From Erythrobacter ani (lineage in GTDB: Bacteria > Pseudomonadota > Alphaproteobacteria > Sphingomonadales > Sphingomonadaceae), in NCBI RefSeq assembly GCF_019204025.1, contig NZ_JAGSPB010000001.1:372001-436000 (forward strand): 64,000 nucleotides of DNA, in the 5' to 3' direction. The position numbers and the translations under genes are program-made. The notes beneath the pieces were generated by a model. It was not told the DNA's origin, made no database searches, and saw nothing but the letters and a program-made list of their open reading frames with translations. How positions within the stretch are numbered: position 1 is the first letter of the stretch; every line of letters starts with the position of its first letter. Below are positions 35,153 to 44,683 of this stretch, piece by piece.

Positions 35153-36096
35153 GGCTCGTAATCCGGCAGGGACTGACCCTGAAGCAGCGCGCCTGCGCCC
35201 TGATTATCAAGCTTTTCGGTAAGCGAGCGCAGACTGCGGCTGGTGGAGCGCAGATCCTGCAAGGTGGCCTCGGCTGTCGGCAAGGTGGATTCGCGCAATT
35301 GCCTCGCTGCCGGACGGGTATCGTCGAGCGTTGCTGCCAGCGCAGCCGCCGCCTGATTGGCAGATTTCAGCGTGCCGCGAAGTTCTTCTGCCAGCGCTGG
35401 GCCTTCGCTGTTCAGAAGGTTTTCGGTCGTGATCGAAGCCTTTTCGAAAGCGTCGAGCGCCTCGCCAGCTTCTTTCAGCGTCACCTGAAGCTCGGTAAAT
35501 GTCCCTTCGAGCTGGGGGGCGGTGCGGGCAAGTTCCGCAGTCAGGTTGTTCGAGTTGCGCAGGATTCCGCTGATCTGCTGCTGGTTTTCAGGTCCGAGTA
35601 GAAGGTTCAGGTTCTCGGTCAGCGTCGCCAGCCGCTCCAGCAGGAGCGGCGCGTTGTTAAGCAGCGCATTGATACCGCCATCCTTGGGCGGAATGACCGG
35701 GCGGCCTTCGGGGCAGGCTGTGGTTTCGCAGGTGATCTGAGGCGCGTCCTTGCGCGCTCCATCGAGCAGAATGCTGGAAACGCCGGTAAAGCTTGCCTGG
35801 ATGGTGGCGGTCGTGCCGACCAGGATCGGCACCTCTTCGCGTACCCTGATCCGAACGCGCACGAATTCCGGATCTTCGTCCGAAAGTGCGATTTGCGTCA
35901 CTTGGCCGACCGGCACACCCGCGTAAGACACCTGGCTGCCATTCGCGAGTCCGGATACCGACTGCGCATAGAAGATATCGAATTCGTTCTGATCGCCCTG
36001 CCCGAGCCGCGCGATCCATATGATGAACGCGGCAAGCGCCGCCAGCAGCAGCAGCGTGACTGCACCGACCCAAAGATGATTTGCGCGCGTTTCCAT
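35149..36096 (-). CDS. MlaD family MCE-domain protein, 315 aa
   Basis: This is the substrate-binding MCE subunit of an Mla-type transporter. A single N-terminal membrane helix (about 8-29, LWVGAVTLLLLAALAAFIIWI) is followed by the MCE domain (about 38-118, with FDIFYAQSVSGLANGSQVSYAGVPVGQV and FTGVSSILLDG) and a long C-terminal alpha-helical coiled coil (about 140-305). These assemble as rings that conduct lipid. The gene follows the ATPase gene by 41 bp and overlaps the lipoprotein gene by ATGA. The C-terminal helices are longer than in E. coli MlaD, more like the alphaproteobacterial and plant TGD2-type proteins. Confidence 0.9.
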   Translation of the reverse strand: METRANHLWVGAVTLLLLAALAAFIIWIARLGQGDQNEFDIFYAQSVSGLANGSQVSYAGVPVGQVTQIALSDEDPEFVRVRIRVREEVPILVGTTATIQASFTGVSSILLDGARKDAPQITCETTACPEGRPVIPPKDGGINALLNNAPLLLERLATLTENLNLLLGPENQQQISGILRNSNNLTAELARTAPQLEGTFTELQVTLKEAGEALDAFEKASITTENLLNSEGPALAEELRGTLKSANQAAAALAATLDDTRPAARQLRESTLPTAEATLQDLRSTSRSLRSLTEKLDNQGAGALLQGQSLPDYEP

Positions 36097-36137
36097 GTCG
36101 CTCCTATGGCCGCTCTTGGCCCGAAATGTCCATCGGC

Positions 36138-36956
36138 TTATCCATGAAGGTCCATCTCCCCCCGATCATGCGTATCGCGCGCGGCGCGGCCGCGCGGTCC
36201 GTTGAAATATTCGTGGATCCACGGATGTTCCGATTCGAGCAATTCGGGGATCGTGCCCACGGCGATCACGTGCCTGTCGGCGATGACCGCCACGCGGTCG
36301 CAAATCTCGTAAAGCGTATCGAGATCATGGGTAATGAGGAAAACGGTGAGGCCCAGCGTCTCCTTCAGCTCCTTCGTCAGGCGGTCGAATTTGGCCGCGC
36401 CGATCGGGTCCAGGCCCGCCGTAGGTTCGTCCAGAAACAAAAGTTTGGGATCAAGCGCGAGCGCGCGGGCGAGCCCTGCACGCTTTTTCATGCCGCCTGA
36501 AAGCTCGGAGGGGAATTTCGCAATCGCATCTTCGGGCAGGCCTGACATCTGAACCTTGTACCGGGCGATATCGCGGCGCAGGCTCGGGTCGATTTCGGGA
36601 TAGAACTGCTTCAGCGGCACCTCGACATTTTCGCCGACCGTCAGGGTGGAAAACAGCGCCCCGCCCTGAAACAGAACGCCCCATTGGCAGCGCACGCCGA
36701 TATTCTCGTCCGGATCGACACCGGTGATCTCGCGCCCCAGCACATGGACCGTCCCCGCATTGGGGTGCTGCAACCCGATGATCGAGCGCATCAGCACCGA
36801 TTTGCCGGTGCCCGAGCCCCCTACCACGCCGAGGATCTCTCCCGGTTGCACGGTCAGGTCGAGCCCTTCGTGCACGGTGAAATCGCCGAACCGGTTGACG
36901 AGGCCCTCGACAACGATAGGCGGTTCGCCCTCAGGCAGGATTGCTCTTGGACCCAT
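36138..36956 (-). CDS. ABC transporter ATPase, MlaF-like, 272 aa
   Basis: Walker A GGSGTGKSVL (about residues 48-57), signature LSGGMKKRAGLARAL, Walker B LLFLDEPTAGLDP and the switch His in FLITHDLDTLYE are all present. The LSGGMKKR form is typical of MlaF-type lipid-transport ATPases. It should power transfer of phospholipid between inner and outer membranes through the MCE ring. It starts 3 bp after the permease gene. The C-terminal 40 residues form the small extension typical of MlaF. Confidence 0.93.
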   Translation of the reverse strand: MGPRAILPEGEPPIVVEGLVNRFGDFTVHEGLDLTVQPGEILGVVGGSGTGKSVLMRSIIGLQHPNAGTVHVLGREITGVDPDENIGVRCQWGVLFQGGALFSTLTVGENVEVPLKQFYPEIDPSLRRDIARYKVQMSGLPEDAIAKFPSELSGGMKKRAGLARALALDPKLLFLDEPTAGLDPIGAAKFDRLTKELKETLGLTVFLITHDLDTLYEICDRVAVIADRHVIAVGTIPELLESEHPWIHEYFNGPRGRAARDTHDRGEMDLHG

Positions 36957-36959
36957 GGT

Positions 36960-38072
36960 TCAGCCCCACCCGACTTCGGTGAAGAACACCGCAAAAAATG
37001 CATCGAGGACAATCACGGCGAAGATGGCGGAAACCACTGCCAGCGTCGTCCGCTTGCCGACTTCCTCCGAATTCCCCTTCACCTGCATGCCGTGATAACA
37101 CCCGGCCAGCGCCACGATCAGCCCGAAAACCGGTGCCTTGATCAGGCCGACCCATAAATCATAGGTCGGCACGACCTCCTGAATGCGTTCCAGGAAGGTG
37201 AAGAACGGAATGCCGAGCGCCAGCTGTCCCACGACCGCGCCGCCGACGATTGCCACCATAGAGGCATAGAAGCCGAGCAGGACCATCATGAAGGTGCAGG
37301 CAAGGATACGGGGGATCACAAGCACCTCGATCGGCGAAAGGCCGATGGTCCGCATCGCATCGACCTCTTCGGTCAGTTTCATGGTGCCGATCTGCGCGGC
37401 GAAGGCACTGCCCGACCGGCCCGCGACCATGATCGCGGTCATCAGCACGCCAAGCTCGCGCAGCGTGATCCGGCCGACCAGATTCACCGTCAGCGCCTCC
37501 GCACCGAATTGTTCGAGCTGGACCGCGCCCTGCTGCGCGATGACGACCCCGATAAGGAAGCTCATCAGGCCGATGATCGGCAATGCAGCGACGCCGACCA
37601 GCTCCATCTGGCGAACCAGCGCCTTCATCGGGAAGCGGCTGGGGTGGCGCAGCAGGCTAGCGAAACCAAGCAGGATCTGCCCGAAAAACCCGATGACGCC
37701 ATAAATGCCCGACCGTGCATTGTAGACTTTCTGGCCCATTTCCATCGGCACGCGTTTCCAAACGGCGATGCGCGGCGGGGTCAGATCAGCACGGTGGCCG
37801 GTGCGGTCTATGGCATTGAGGACACGCTGGATGGAAGGATCCGCGCACCGCATCTCGGCATCGTGTTCCGAGGCGAGGCGCACGGCGATATATGCGCCTG
37901 TCGTGTCGATCTGCTCGATGCCGGACACGTCGATCGCCGACAGCGGACCTTCGATATCGAACAGCTCGTGATCGACGAACCCGATCGTAGAAATCAGATA
38001 GGAACCGGAAAGCACCAGCCGCTCGCCTCCGGCTCCATCATCCTCGAGCGAATATTGTGCGGCCGCCTCCAT
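36960..38072 (-). CDS. MlaE family lipid ABC permease with N-terminal STAS-like domain, 370 aa
   Basis: The C-terminal 260 residues are an MlaE permease ([32 protein letters not shown], then [33 protein letters not shown] with the conserved ATR-type helix, and the final [19 protein letters not shown]). The N-terminal 110 residues ([43 protein letters not shown]) resemble the STAS fold that in E. coli is a separate protein, MlaB. The fusion means the operon (permease, ATPase, MCE, lipoprotein) can work without mlaB. It starts the operon; no MlaC-like gene was seen. Confidence 0.9.
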   Translation of the reverse strand: MEAAAQYSLEDDGAGGERLVLSGSYLISTIGFVDHELFDIEGPLSAIDVSGIEQIDTTGAYIAVRLASEHDAEMRCADPSIQRVLNAIDRTGHRADLTPPRIAVWKRVPMEMGQKVYNARSGIYGVIGFFGQILLGFASLLRHPSRFPMKALVRQMELVGVAALPIIGLMSFLIGVVIAQQGAVQLEQFGAEALTVNLVGRITLRELGVLMTAIMVAGRSGSAFAAQIGTMKLTEEVDAMRTIGLSPIEVLVIPRILACTFMMVLLGFYASMVAIVGGAVVGQLALGIPFFTFLERIQEVVPTYDLWVGLIKAPVFGLIVALAGCYHGMQVKGNSEEVGKRTTLAVVSAIFAVIVLDAFFAVFFTEVGWG

Positions 38073-38227
38073 CGCATCGATCTATGTGCGCAAAATCGGC
38101 GCATCACAAGTATCGAGTCGCGAACAACCGCCGAGAATTGTTGCACCCCGCAAAGGCGGCTGGCATGGGCATCCTATATTATTGGGGCCGAGCCACGCGT
38201 GCCCGGTACAGCGAGACAACACACATA

Positions 38228-41158
38228 ATGACCCTCGATACGACTTTCGATCCTGCTGCCATCGAGGCGCGCTGGTACAAACATTGGGAGGAGACCGGCG
38301 GCTTCCGGCCCGAGCGGCCTGACGCCGAGCCCTTCACTATCGTGAATCCGCCGCCCAATGTGACCGGATCGCTCCATATCGGCCATGCGCTCGACAACAC
38401 GTTGCAGGACATCGTGATCCGCTATGAACGCCTGCGCGGCAAGGACGCATTGTGGGTGGTCGGCACCGATCATGCGGGCATCGCGACGCAAATGGTGGTC
38501 GAGCGCCAGATGGAGGAGCGGCAGGACAGCCGCAAGAATTACAAGCGCGAGAAATTCGTCGAGAAGGTCTGGGAATGGAAGCACGAAAGCGGCGGGACCA
38601 TCACCAACCAACTGCGACGGCTGGGCTGTTCGATGGACTGGTCGCGCGAGCAATTCACGATGGACGAGCACTTTACGAAAGCCGTGCTCAAGACCTTCGT
38701 CGATCTCTACAACGATGACCTGATCTACCGCGACAAGCGGCTGGTGAACTGGGACCCGAAACTGAAGACCGCGATCAGCGATCTCGAAGTTGAGCAGCAG
38801 ACGATTGCGGGCCATTTCTGGCACTTCAAATATCCGCTCGCCGATGACGTAACGCTGGATTCAGGGCAGAACTACATCGAGGTCGCCACCACCCGGCCCG
38901 AAACGATGCTCGCCGATATGGCGGTTGCGGTTCACCCGACCGATGAACGCTACAAGTCGGTCGTCGGCAAGCACGTGATCCTGCCGATCACCGGACGTCG
39001 CATCCCCATCGTCGCTGACGAGCATGCCGACCCGGAACTGGGCAGCGGCGCGGTGAAGATCACGCCGGGGCACGATTTCAACGACTTCGAGGTCGGCAAG
39101 CGCGCCGGGATCGCAGCCGCCGACATGCTCAACATGCTCGATGGCGATGCGAATGTCTGCCAGACGGCGGACGGGCTGGTGCCAGAGGAATTCGTCGGCC
39201 TCCACCGCTTCAAGCGGGACGGGGTCGATGGCGCACGCGAGGCCGTGGTCGCGCGGCTCAAGACCGATGGCTATCTCATCCCCCACATCGCGAAGACCAA
39301 GAAGGGCGACGAGGTCGAGCACGACGCCGAACCGCGCCAGATCGCGACGCCCTTTGGTGACCGCGGCGGTGTGGTGATCGAGCCGTGGCTTACCGACCAA
39401 TGGTATGTTGATGCGGAAAAGCTCGCGCAAAAGCCGATTCAGGACGTGCGCGACGGCACGATCGAGATCGTTCCGAAGAGCTGGGAGAAGACCTTCTTCA
39501 ATTGGATGGAGAACATCCAGCCGTGGTGTGTCAGCCGTCAGCTGTGGTGGGGCCATCGGATTCCGGCTTGGTTCGACGCGCACGGCAATGTCTTTGTTGC
39601 CGAGAGCGAAGCTGAGGCCATCGCTCAAGCCCAAGCGTTCCATGGCGAAGCCGTCGAGATTGAGGTCCGGACAGACCAAGCGATTACCAATGAGGAGCAC
39701 TACGGAAAGCCAAGTGAAGGCTTTAATCTGAATCTAATTACGCTCTACCGCGATCCCGACGTCCTCGACACATGGTTTTCCTCCGCGCTGTGGCCGTTCG
39801 CGACGCTCGGCTGGCCGGAGAAGAGCGAGCTTCTCGACAAGCATTTCCCCAACAACCTCCTAATCTCCGGCTTCGACATCCTTTTCTTCTGGGATGCGCG
39901 GATGATGATGATGGGGCAGTACAATATGGGCGAGGCCCCTTGGCCGCGCCTGTATCTGCACGGTCTGGTGCGCGCTGCCGATGGCGCGAAGATGTCGAAG
40001 TCCAAGGGCAATGTCGTCGATCCGCTCGGCCTGATCGACCAGTTCGGCGCGGATGCGCTGCGGTTCTTCATGGCGGCGATGGAGAGCCAGGGCCGCGACA
40101 TCAAGATGGATGAGAAGCGGGTCGAGGGTTATCGCAACTTCGCGACAAAGCTCTGGAATGCAACGCGTTTTTGCCAGTCGAACGGCATTGGCGCTTCGAC
40201 CACTCTGAAGGCCCCGAGCGCGCGCCTCGCGGCGAACCAGTGGATCATTGGCGAGGTGCAGGCCGCCTGTGCTGAGATCGACGCGGCGATGGCCGACCTG
40301 CGCTTCGACGCGGCGGCGAACGCGATCTACCAGTTCACATGGTCCAAATTCTGCGACTGGTATCTGGAGCTGATCAAGCCGGTCTTCGCCGAAGGATCCG
40401 ACCCGGACGCCATGCCGGCGGTCGAAACCCGCGAAGTCGCCGGATGGGCGCTCGACCAGATCCTCGTCATGCTGCACCCGTTCATGCCCTTCATCACCGA
40501 AGAGCTGTGGCATGCACAGGGCACACGCGGCTACGACCTCATCACCGCCAAATGGCCCGATCCCCGCGCTGGTATTGAGGTGAACGCCGCAGCCGATATT
40601 GATTGGCTGATCGAGCTTACTTCGTCCGTTCGAGCGGCCAAGAACGAGCTCGGAATACCGCCCGGAACCAAACTGAATATTGGGGTTGTCGTTGATATTA
40701 TTGGCCAAGCGGTTACGCCAGATAGCGAACGTCAGAAGAAGATAAGCATCGCGCGAGATAGGTTCGCTAGACTTGGACCCGCGTTGCATCGCCTTGCTCG
40801 ACTTGAGAACTTTTGGCCAGAATACGGTCGCACTGTCTTCGAACTTGCAACCGGAGAATCTACTGAGTTTGAAGACTCTTCCAATCTCATTGGCAGGCCG
40901 CAGTTGCAGGTTAGCGCAGAGGGGATAGGCTATTATATCCCGCTCGAAGGGATTATCGACATCGATGCGGAAAAGAGCCGCCTCAACAAAGCTCTCGAAA
41001 CTTCGCAGAAAGAGGCGAAGTCACTGGAAGGCAGGCTCTCCAACGCGAACTTCGTCGAACGCGCCAAGCCTGAAGCGGTCGACAAGGCGCGCGAAGACTT
41101 CGCGCATCACTCCGCCGAAGTCGAACGGCTCGAAGCGGCGCTCGCGCGGCTGGGTTAG
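38228..41158 (+). CDS. valS: Valine--tRNA ligase, 976 aa
   Basis: ValRS charges tRNA(Val) and edits mischarged threonine. HIGH is at 50-53 ([14 protein letters not shown]), the editing domain is at about 190-350 ([17 protein letters not shown]), KMSKS at 588-592, and the C-terminal coiled-coil tRNA-binding arm ends the protein (residues about 905-976). ATG 38228 ([16 protein letters not shown]) is chosen although the frame is open to 38057. Two stretches, about residues 476-509 and 781-911, have codons ending more in A/T than the rest and contain short additions relative to typical ValRS; the core motifs are intact. Confidence 0.96.
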   Translation: MTLDTTFDPAAIEARWYKHWEETGGFRPERPDAEPFTIVNPPPNVTGSLHIGHALDNTLQDIVIRYERLRGKDALWVVGTDHAGIATQMVVERQMEERQDSRKNYKREKFVEKVWEWKHESGGTITNQLRRLGCSMDWSREQFTMDEHFTKAVLKTFVDLYNDDLIYRDKRLVNWDPKLKTAISDLEVEQQTIAGHFWHFKYPLADDVTLDSGQNYIEVATTRPETMLADMAVAVHPTDERYKSVVGKHVILPITGRRIPIVADEHADPELGSGAVKITPGHDFNDFEVGKRAGIAAADMLNMLDGDANVCQTADGLVPEEFVGLHRFKRDGVDGAREAVVARLKTDGYLIPHIAKTKKGDEVEHDAEPRQIATPFGDRGGVVIEPWLTDQWYVDAEKLAQKPIQDVRDGTIEIVPKSWEKTFFNWMENIQPWCVSRQLWWGHRIPAWFDAHGNVFVAESEAEAIAQAQAFHGEAVEIEVRTDQAITNEEHYGKPSEGFNLNLITLYRDPDVLDTWFSSALWPFATLGWPEKSELLDKHFPNNLLISGFDILFFWDARMMMMGQYNMGEAPWPRLYLHGLVRAADGAKMSKSKGNVVDPLGLIDQFGADALRFFMAAMESQGRDIKMDEKRVEGYRNFATKLWNATRFCQSNGIGASTTLKAPSARLAANQWIIGEVQAACAEIDAAMADLRFDAAANAIYQFTWSKFCDWYLELIKPVFAEGSDPDAMPAVETREVAGWALDQILVMLHPFMPFITEELWHAQGTRGYDLITAKWPDPRAGIEVNAAADIDWLIELTSSVRAAKNELGIPPGTKLNIGVVVDIIGQAVTPDSERQKKISIARDRFARLGPALHRLARLENFWPEYGRTVFELATGESTEFEDSSNLIGRPQLQVSAEGIGYYIPLEGIIDIDAEKSRLNKALETSQKEAKSLEGRLSNANFVERAKPEAVDKAREDFAHHSAEVERLEAALARLG

Positions 41159-41264
41159 GTTGACGCGCCTTCCTTCGGGCAGGTGGGGCGAAATGTTTCC
41201 TACACGCGCCATTCATGGCATGGAGCACGGATGGAATATGCTGCGGCCCGCGTTTCAAGTTGGA

Positions 41265-41358
41265 AAAGTGTCACCCTCGCCATGAGGCGCATTTTCGGCG
41301 GAAATCCGCGGATTTTGCCCCAGAAACACCGGGTGACACAGTGTCAACTTTGTCACCC
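41265..41358. promoter_or_regulatory. Cluster of palindromes upstream of queE
   Basis: Between valS and queE lie AGTGTCACCC (about 41267-41276), a perfect 14-bp palindrome AAATCCGCGGATTT (41302-41315), a perfect 13-bp palindrome TGACAC-A-GTGTCA (41334-41346) inside GGGTGACAC (41331-41339), and TGTCACCC again at 41351-41358. GTGTCACCC therefore occurs in both orientations around the centre. The cluster ends 17 bp before the queE start codon, so it may bind a regulator or fold in the leader RNA. Confidence 0.5.
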
Positions 41359-41375
41359 TGATGTGCCGGTGGCGC

Positions 41376-42113
41376 ATGGCTGATCTCATCCTTGCCACCA
41401 ATGATGACGGCGGCCCGGAGATTTTTGCGAGTCTGCAAGGCGAAGGGCCGAGTGCAGGGACGCCGGTCGCCTTCATCCGTCTGTCGCGCTGCAACCTTGC
41501 CTGCACATGGTGCGACACGGCGTATACATGGCATTTCGAAGGCGATGAGCGCCCGCACCGCGATGGTGTGACCTATGATCGAAAGGCCAATCAGGTCGCG
41601 GTCTCGCCGGCCAAGGCCGCGGCGAAGATCGCCGCGTTGGGGCAAAAGCGGCTGGTCATTACGGGCGGTGAACCGCTGATGCAGTGCGGTCCGATTGCCG
41701 ATATGCTGGCGATCCTGCCGGATATCGAGGTCGAGATCGAGACCAACGGCACGACGCGGGCCAGTTCCCATGTCGACATCCGCGTCGATCAGTACAATGT
41801 CAGCCCCAAGCTGTCGCATTCGGGCAATGCGGCGGAATTGGCGCTGATTGAGGAGCGGCTGGAGCACTACGCCGCCGATCCGCGTGCCTTCTTCAAATTC
41901 GTGATCGCCTCACCCGATGATATCGAGGAGGTCAGGGAACTCGACCGGCGATATCGCTTCAAGCCGGGACACGTCTTTCTGATGCCAGAAGGAACGACGA
42001 GCGCCGCCTTGCGCGACAAGCAGGAATGGCTTTCCAGACACTGTGTGGAGAATGGTTACCGGATGTCGGACCGGCTCCACATCCATCTATACGGAGATGA
42101 ACGGGGAACTTAG
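41376..42113 (+). CDS. queE: 7-carboxy-7-deazaguanine synthase QueE, 245 aa
   Basis: This radical SAM enzyme contracts 6-carboxy-tetrahydropterin to 7-carboxy-7-deazaguanine in the queuosine/7-deazaguanine pathway. The cluster motif CxxxCxxC is Cys39, Cys43, Cys46 in SRCNLACTWCDTAYTW. The SLQGEGPSAGTPVAFIRLS start, LVITGGEPLMQ (SAM-binding GGE) and VEIETNGT match QueE. ATG 41376 is chosen; the frame opens at 41361. The other pathway genes queC, queD and queF are not in the window. Its last four bases overlap the convergent HerA-like gene. Confidence 0.93.
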   Translation: MADLILATNDDGGPEIFASLQGEGPSAGTPVAFIRLSRCNLACTWCDTAYTWHFEGDERPHRDGVTYDRKANQVAVSPAKAAAKIAALGQKRLVITGGEPLMQCGPIADMLAILPDIEVEIETNGTTRASSHVDIRVDQYNVSPKLSHSGNAAELALIEERLEHYAADPRAFFKFVIASPDDIEEVRELDRRYRFKPGHVFLMPEGTTSAALRDKQEWLSRHCVENGYRMSDRLHIHLYGDERGT

Positions 42114-43780
42114 CCCTGCGACCGCCACCTGAGCACGACGCGTTCGACGATCTCTTCCTCGCCGCCGCCAGAGCTCCAGAGCTGGACAAAGCTGGGGTCT
42201 TCCGATGCAGGACGCTTGTGCTCTTCCAGAGTGTCGAAACTGACGCGGATCGGTATTGCAACGCCCTCGCCGCAGATGATGCATTCGCGGTTGCGCAAGG
42301 CGGGGATCGAATCGAGGAAACCGCGCGCGCCTTCGGGCATCGCGGCCTTGACGAAAGCTTGGTCGCGGTCGTTGTTGAGCCGCATCGAAATGATCGTGCC
42401 GCATTGCGACAACACGCCCTCGGCAAGGTCGGATGGACGCTGCGTGATGAGACCGAGTGAGATACCGTACTTACGGCCTTCCTTGGCGATCCGGCTGAGG
42501 ACCCGCGCGACCGAGGAGCCATCGGCGTTCTTCTCGTTCGGGACATAGCGGTGCGCTTCCTCGCAAACGAGGAGGATCGGACGCTGCTGTTCTTCACGGC
42601 CCCAGATGGCGAAGTCGAATACGAGGCGCGAAAGGACGGCAACCACAGTGGAAGTGATGTCGGACGGCACTCCGGATACGTCGATGATCGAGATCGGCTT
42701 GCCGTTACCGGGCATCCGGAAGACCTTGCCGATGAAGTCGGCCATGGTGTCGCCCACCAGCATGCCGGAGAACATGAACTGGTAGCGCGGATCGGCCTTG
42801 AGTTCTTCGAGCTTGCTCTTGATCCGCATGTAGGGCGCAGACGACGTCGCCTTGTCGAGCTTGCCCATCTCGTCCTGGATGATGTTGCTGAGATCGGACA
42901 GGAGATAGGGAATAGGAGAATCCACGGTGATCTTGCCCATCGTCTCGGCCAAACGGTTCTTGGAACGCGCGGCGAGCAGACACTTGGCAAGAATATCCAT
43001 GTCGACTTGCAGTTCGTTGCCATCGCTGGTGAGCAGGACTTCGCAGTGCTCCTCGAAGTTCATCAGCCAATACGGCATCTGCAGGTTCGACACGTCGAGG
43101 ATCTGCCCGCTCTGACGGAACGCGGCCGAATATTCGCCGTGCGGGTCGATCATGACGATATGGCCGTTGGGCGCCGCCTCGCAGATCTTGTGCAGAATCA
43201 GCGCGGCGCTGGTCGATTTACCGGTACCGGTCGATCCCAGCAGAGCGAAATGCTTGCCGAGCAGAGCATCGACATAGAGACCGGCGCGAATATCACGAGT
43301 CGGGAAGACGCGTCCGATTGTGATGTTGGCGCGGCCATCGCTGGCGTAAATCTGTTCGAGATCCTGGGTGCTGGCCGGGTAGACCATCGCGCCCGGTACA
43401 GGATAGCGGGTTACACCGCGGCGAAAACCGGTGATGCGGCCCGTCAATTTCTCTTCGCCGCCCTCGCCAAGGAAGTCGATATGCGCGATAATCCCAGCTT
43501 CGTTGCGGCGATCCTTGCGCTGATCGCGAACGCTGGCAAGCAGCCACGCATCGCCGACACGGATCTTGATCTGGCTGCCAACTTGACCTGCCAGGACGAT
43601 GGATGGATCGTCGTCGTCCATACATTCATTCAGTCGCTGGAGATCGAACGCGATCTGCGAGCCAGCACCGGAAATCTCCAGCACCACGCCGATCGGCAAG
43701 CGCGCATTGTCGGGCGCTTCACCCTGTGCGGCTGCCGGGCTCGCGCCGGAATCGAAGCTCTGACTGGCCATATCGTTCAT
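42110..43780 (-). CDS. HerA-like DNA translocase/ATPase with N-terminal HAS-barrel, 556 aa
   Basis: An N-terminal beta-rich region (RLPIGVVLEISGAGSQIAFD to about 130) fits the HAS-barrel of HerA. Walker A GSTGTGKSTSA follows near residue 190, Walker B ILLVCEEAHRYVP near 400, and GISLGLITQRPSDLAEGVLSQCGTIISMRLNNDRD is the DUF87 sensor region. HerA forms a hexamer that pumps DNA with the nuclease NurA in end resection. No nurA gene is adjacent. Start ATG 43780 follows AGGGACGACGA. It converges on queE with a 4-bp overlap. It differs from the shorter HerA-like protein at 16941. Confidence 0.9.
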   Translation of the reverse strand: MNDMASQSFDSGASPAAAQGEAPDNARLPIGVVLEISGAGSQIAFDLQRLNECMDDDDPSIVLAGQVGSQIKIRVGDAWLLASVRDQRKDRRNEAGIIAHIDFLGEGGEEKLTGRITGFRRGVTRYPVPGAMVYPASTQDLEQIYASDGRANITIGRVFPTRDIRAGLYVDALLGKHFALLGSTGTGKSTSAALILHKICEAAPNGHIVMIDPHGEYSAAFRQSGQILDVSNLQMPYWLMNFEEHCEVLLTSDGNELQVDMDILAKCLLAARSKNRLAETMGKITVDSPIPYLLSDLSNIIQDEMGKLDKATSSAPYMRIKSKLEELKADPRYQFMFSGMLVGDTMADFIGKVFRMPGNGKPISIIDVSGVPSDITSTVVAVLSRLVFDFAIWGREEQQRPILLVCEEAHRYVPNEKNADGSSVARVLSRIAKEGRKYGISLGLITQRPSDLAEGVLSQCGTIISMRLNNDRDQAFVKAAMPEGARGFLDSIPALRNRECIICGEGVAIPIRVSFDTLEEHKRPASEDPSFVQLWSSGGGEEEIVERVVLRWRSQG

Positions 43781-43903
43781 TCGTCGTCCCTTACCCAAGC
43801 GGTAATGCAAACCAGACACGTCGGTGCCGGGCTCCTCGTTGATCACCGTGTTTGCAAGATTTCGGTTAAAATCGCGTCAACGATATTGCGCGGCCTTGCG
43901 CAC

Positions 43904-44683
43904 TCAGGACCGGTTGAAGAATCGTCCGGCAAACCAGCCCATGCTGAGCGAAAGCAGGATCGCGCCCAGACCATAAAGGAGCGAGGCGCGCTCGGCGGCG
44001 TTCACCACCTCTCCTTCGAGACCGACTTTCTCGACTGCGATTTCCGCCGTGGCACTGGCCAGGACGCGGCCATCGGCGATCGCAAAAGTCTCCGCCGTGT
44101 AAGGGCCAGTGATCACGTTGGAAGGCAGTGCAATGCGCGCTTGATAGAGCACACCTTCGCTTATTCGCACGCCGTCGGGATCTTCCTTGTACAAACCGGC
44201 ACGCTGGCGCATTTCGACAAGGCCGCTGGCAAAGCGCGCTTGCTCTTCGGGCTCGATTTGACCGCTCGGGCTGAGCTGGATGAACTGCGTGCCGAGTTCA
44301 TAGATCGCAGCTGTGCGGGGATCGACAATCTCGCTGATCGGGCGGGACGATGCGACCGCGAAGAAGGACGGCGCAGACCGAAAATCGCTGGAGCCTGCAT
44401 TCATCCAGATACCGGCGATGCGGTCCTTCTCGCGCAGGCGGATCGGTTCGGTGGGCCCTTTGAGCACCACGACGATATCATAATTTGTTGACCGCCGCGT
44501 TCCATCCGGGTCGATGACCGCACCATAAAGGAGCAGGTTCGCGCCGGTGAAACCCTGGCGCACTTCGATGCGCGACTGGCTGACCTCGGGAACGAGGATT
44601 GGTTCGCGCTGGCCGCTCAGGAACATAGCCGCGAGCGCTACAAAGATGATCTTCGCAGCGCGCCGGTTCGGCGTTCCGATCAT
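43904..44683 (-). CDS. TIGR02186 family membrane protein, 259 aa
   Basis: A signal/anchor helix (about residues 8-24) leads into a predicted periplasmic domain (RIEVRQGFTGANLLLYGAV, DYDIVVVLKGP, RIAGIWMNAGS), and a C-terminal helix (LLYGLGAILLSLSMGWFAGRFF) gives a second membrane anchor. The pattern matches the TIGR02186 family, which has no established function but usually sits beside a TauE/SafE permease, as it does here. The two overlap by ATGA (44680-44683). It probably serves as an accessory protein of that transporter. Confidence 0.8.
   Translation of the reverse strand: MIGTPNRRAAKIIFVALAAMFLSGQREPILVPEVSQSRIEVRQGFTGANLLLYGAVIDPDGTRRSTNYDIVVVLKGPTEPIRLREKDRIAGIWMNAGSSDFRSAPSFFAVASSRPISEIVDPRTAAIYELGTQFIQLSPSGQIEPEEQARFASGLVEMRQRAGLYKEDPDGVRISEGVLYQARIALPSNVITGPYTAETFAIADGRVLASATAEIAVEKVGLEGEVVNAAERASLLYGLGAILLSLSMGWFAGRFFNRS

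Noticed and set aside
41334..41346. Reading TGACAC-A-GTGTCA as an NrtR or LexA site
   Set aside because: Neither spacing nor consensus fits those families well, and no cognate genes are near. It is kept only as an unassigned palindrome.
42551..44491. A 646-codon open frame on the plus strand
   Set aside because: It is antisense to the HerA-like and TIGR02186 genes, whose protein motifs are clear. Long antisense frames are common in GC-rich DNA, and the translation shows no recognisable domain.
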